Source of the DNA: Zygnema cylindricum
Taxonomy: Eukaryota > Streptophyta > Zygnematophyceae > Zygnematales > Zygnemataceae
Assembly (NCBI GenBank): GCA_037447655.1
Contig: JBBHKE010001198.1
Coordinates: forward strand, 196,179 to 260,178
DNA length: 64,000 nucleotides
Direction: 5' to 3'
Position 1 is the first letter of the stretch; each line of letters begins with the position of its first letter. Positions 63,428-64,000 of this stretch are shown one piece after another. The position numbers and the translations under genes are program-made. Below the pieces are notes generated by a model. It did not search any database and had not been told where the DNA came from. It worked only from the letters and a program-made list of their open reading frames with translations.

Positions 63428-63967
63428 CCATAGTTCAAAAGTAGGTGAAAGCACGCCCATACAATATGCCTATTGTACGCAAAACATACAATATGACCTT
63501 AAGACCCATATTGTATTGGCCGCAAAATGAAATAAAAAGGTAACAGGGTTGAGTTGCACATCGATCGATAGAGAATTAAACGTCATGTGTAAATTTTGAA
63601 AAACATTCGAACAAAAATTTAATTTTCTGTGAGTTTTGAGGTGTTTTTATATTAAACCGTCAGATTCGGACGATCGGACGGTCGCTGATCAAAGTAGCGA
63701 TCTAAAAAGATCACATGAAAAGCCCATAACACAACTTACGATAGGACTATCTGTCATATTAGCGTCTGTAATTTTGAACGTCCGCGTGTTTTAGTTCGCT
63801 ATAAAACATCGTCCGGCGGCGTGTGCTGTACTACGATCTTTCGTCAGATTCGGACGTTTGTACAGGAGTGTGCACGATCCACACACATACAGTATGCCTC
63901 CTCTACGCAAGTTTTGTGCGCCCACCAAAGGCCCACTACCATTAAAAAGCCTACTTTTGAACTATGG
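63428..63967. mobile_element. 540-bp TIR element, TSD TTCGTA
   Basis: CCATAGTTCAAAAGTAGG and CCTACTTTTGAACTATGG are perfect 18-bp inverted termini. TTCGTA lies on both sides (63422-63427 and 63968-63973). The interior near 63655-63745 matches 195-290. There is no coding capacity. It abuts the element at 62289-63421, and the two share the TTCGTA between them. Confidence 0.8.
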
Positions 63968-64000
63968 TTCGTACTTTTCATTCACCCTAACAAGACTGAA

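Overview
The window looks like repeat-dense intergenic DNA from a land plant. Four things suggest this. Copia-type elements carry a primer-binding site that matches the anticodon arm of the plant initiator methionine tRNA. There is a decayed PIF/Harbinger transposase and, further along, a trihelix/Myb-like companion gene. A pogo/Tigger-type DDE transposase is present. The whole region is AT-rich and packed with MITEs and nested LTR elements. I found no host gene that I can name. Nearly every reading frame with real protein character belongs to a transposable element, and most are broken.

Layout. 1-0.43 kb: edge of a terminal-inverted-repeat element whose family returns at 63.4-64.0 kb. 1.0-6.5 kb: Harbinger transposase remnant (+), purine-rich minisatellite, Myb-like gene with one intron (-). 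6.8-10.2 kb: hairpins, a 502-bp MITE and pyrimidine-rich DNA. 11.5-14.7 kb: pogo/Tigger transposase (-), split by a solo LTR. 14.8-18.8 kb: gag-only LTR retrotransposon containing an internal inversion. 18.8-30.6 kb: a three-level nest. A solo LTR (19327-29023) is split by a gag element (20210-28990), which is itself split by a young gag element (21855-26073). All of this sits inside a decayed minus-strand coding region. 32.9-39.3 kb: further LTRs, an assembly gap and a broken gag. 39.3-42.3 kb: decayed coding sequence. 42.3-44.3 kb: two LTRs in opposite orientation. 43.1-52.6 kb: an LTR element with gag and protease but no reverse transcriptase, carrying two solo LTR insertions. 53.5-54.1 kb: a 26-bp satellite. 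55-57 kb and 61-64 kb: MITEs and TIR elements. 57.1-61.0 kb: little that I can name.

The most unusual material is the group of gag-only LTR retrotransposons. (1) The sequence directly after the LTR matches an internal stretch of initiator tRNA, as expected for half-tRNA priming. (2) The gag start codon lies inside the LTR, so the primer-binding site is translated; thirteen LTR 3' ends of several families keep such an ATG. (3) One LTR family carries a tRNA-like fold with an initiator-type T-loop on the antisense strand, and its stems show compensatory changes between copies. (4) Gag has a long acidic-to-basic C-terminal extension that I do not recognise. In one element a single in-frame TGA separates that extension from gag.

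All coordinates, stems and target-site duplications were read by eye. Nothing was searched against a database.
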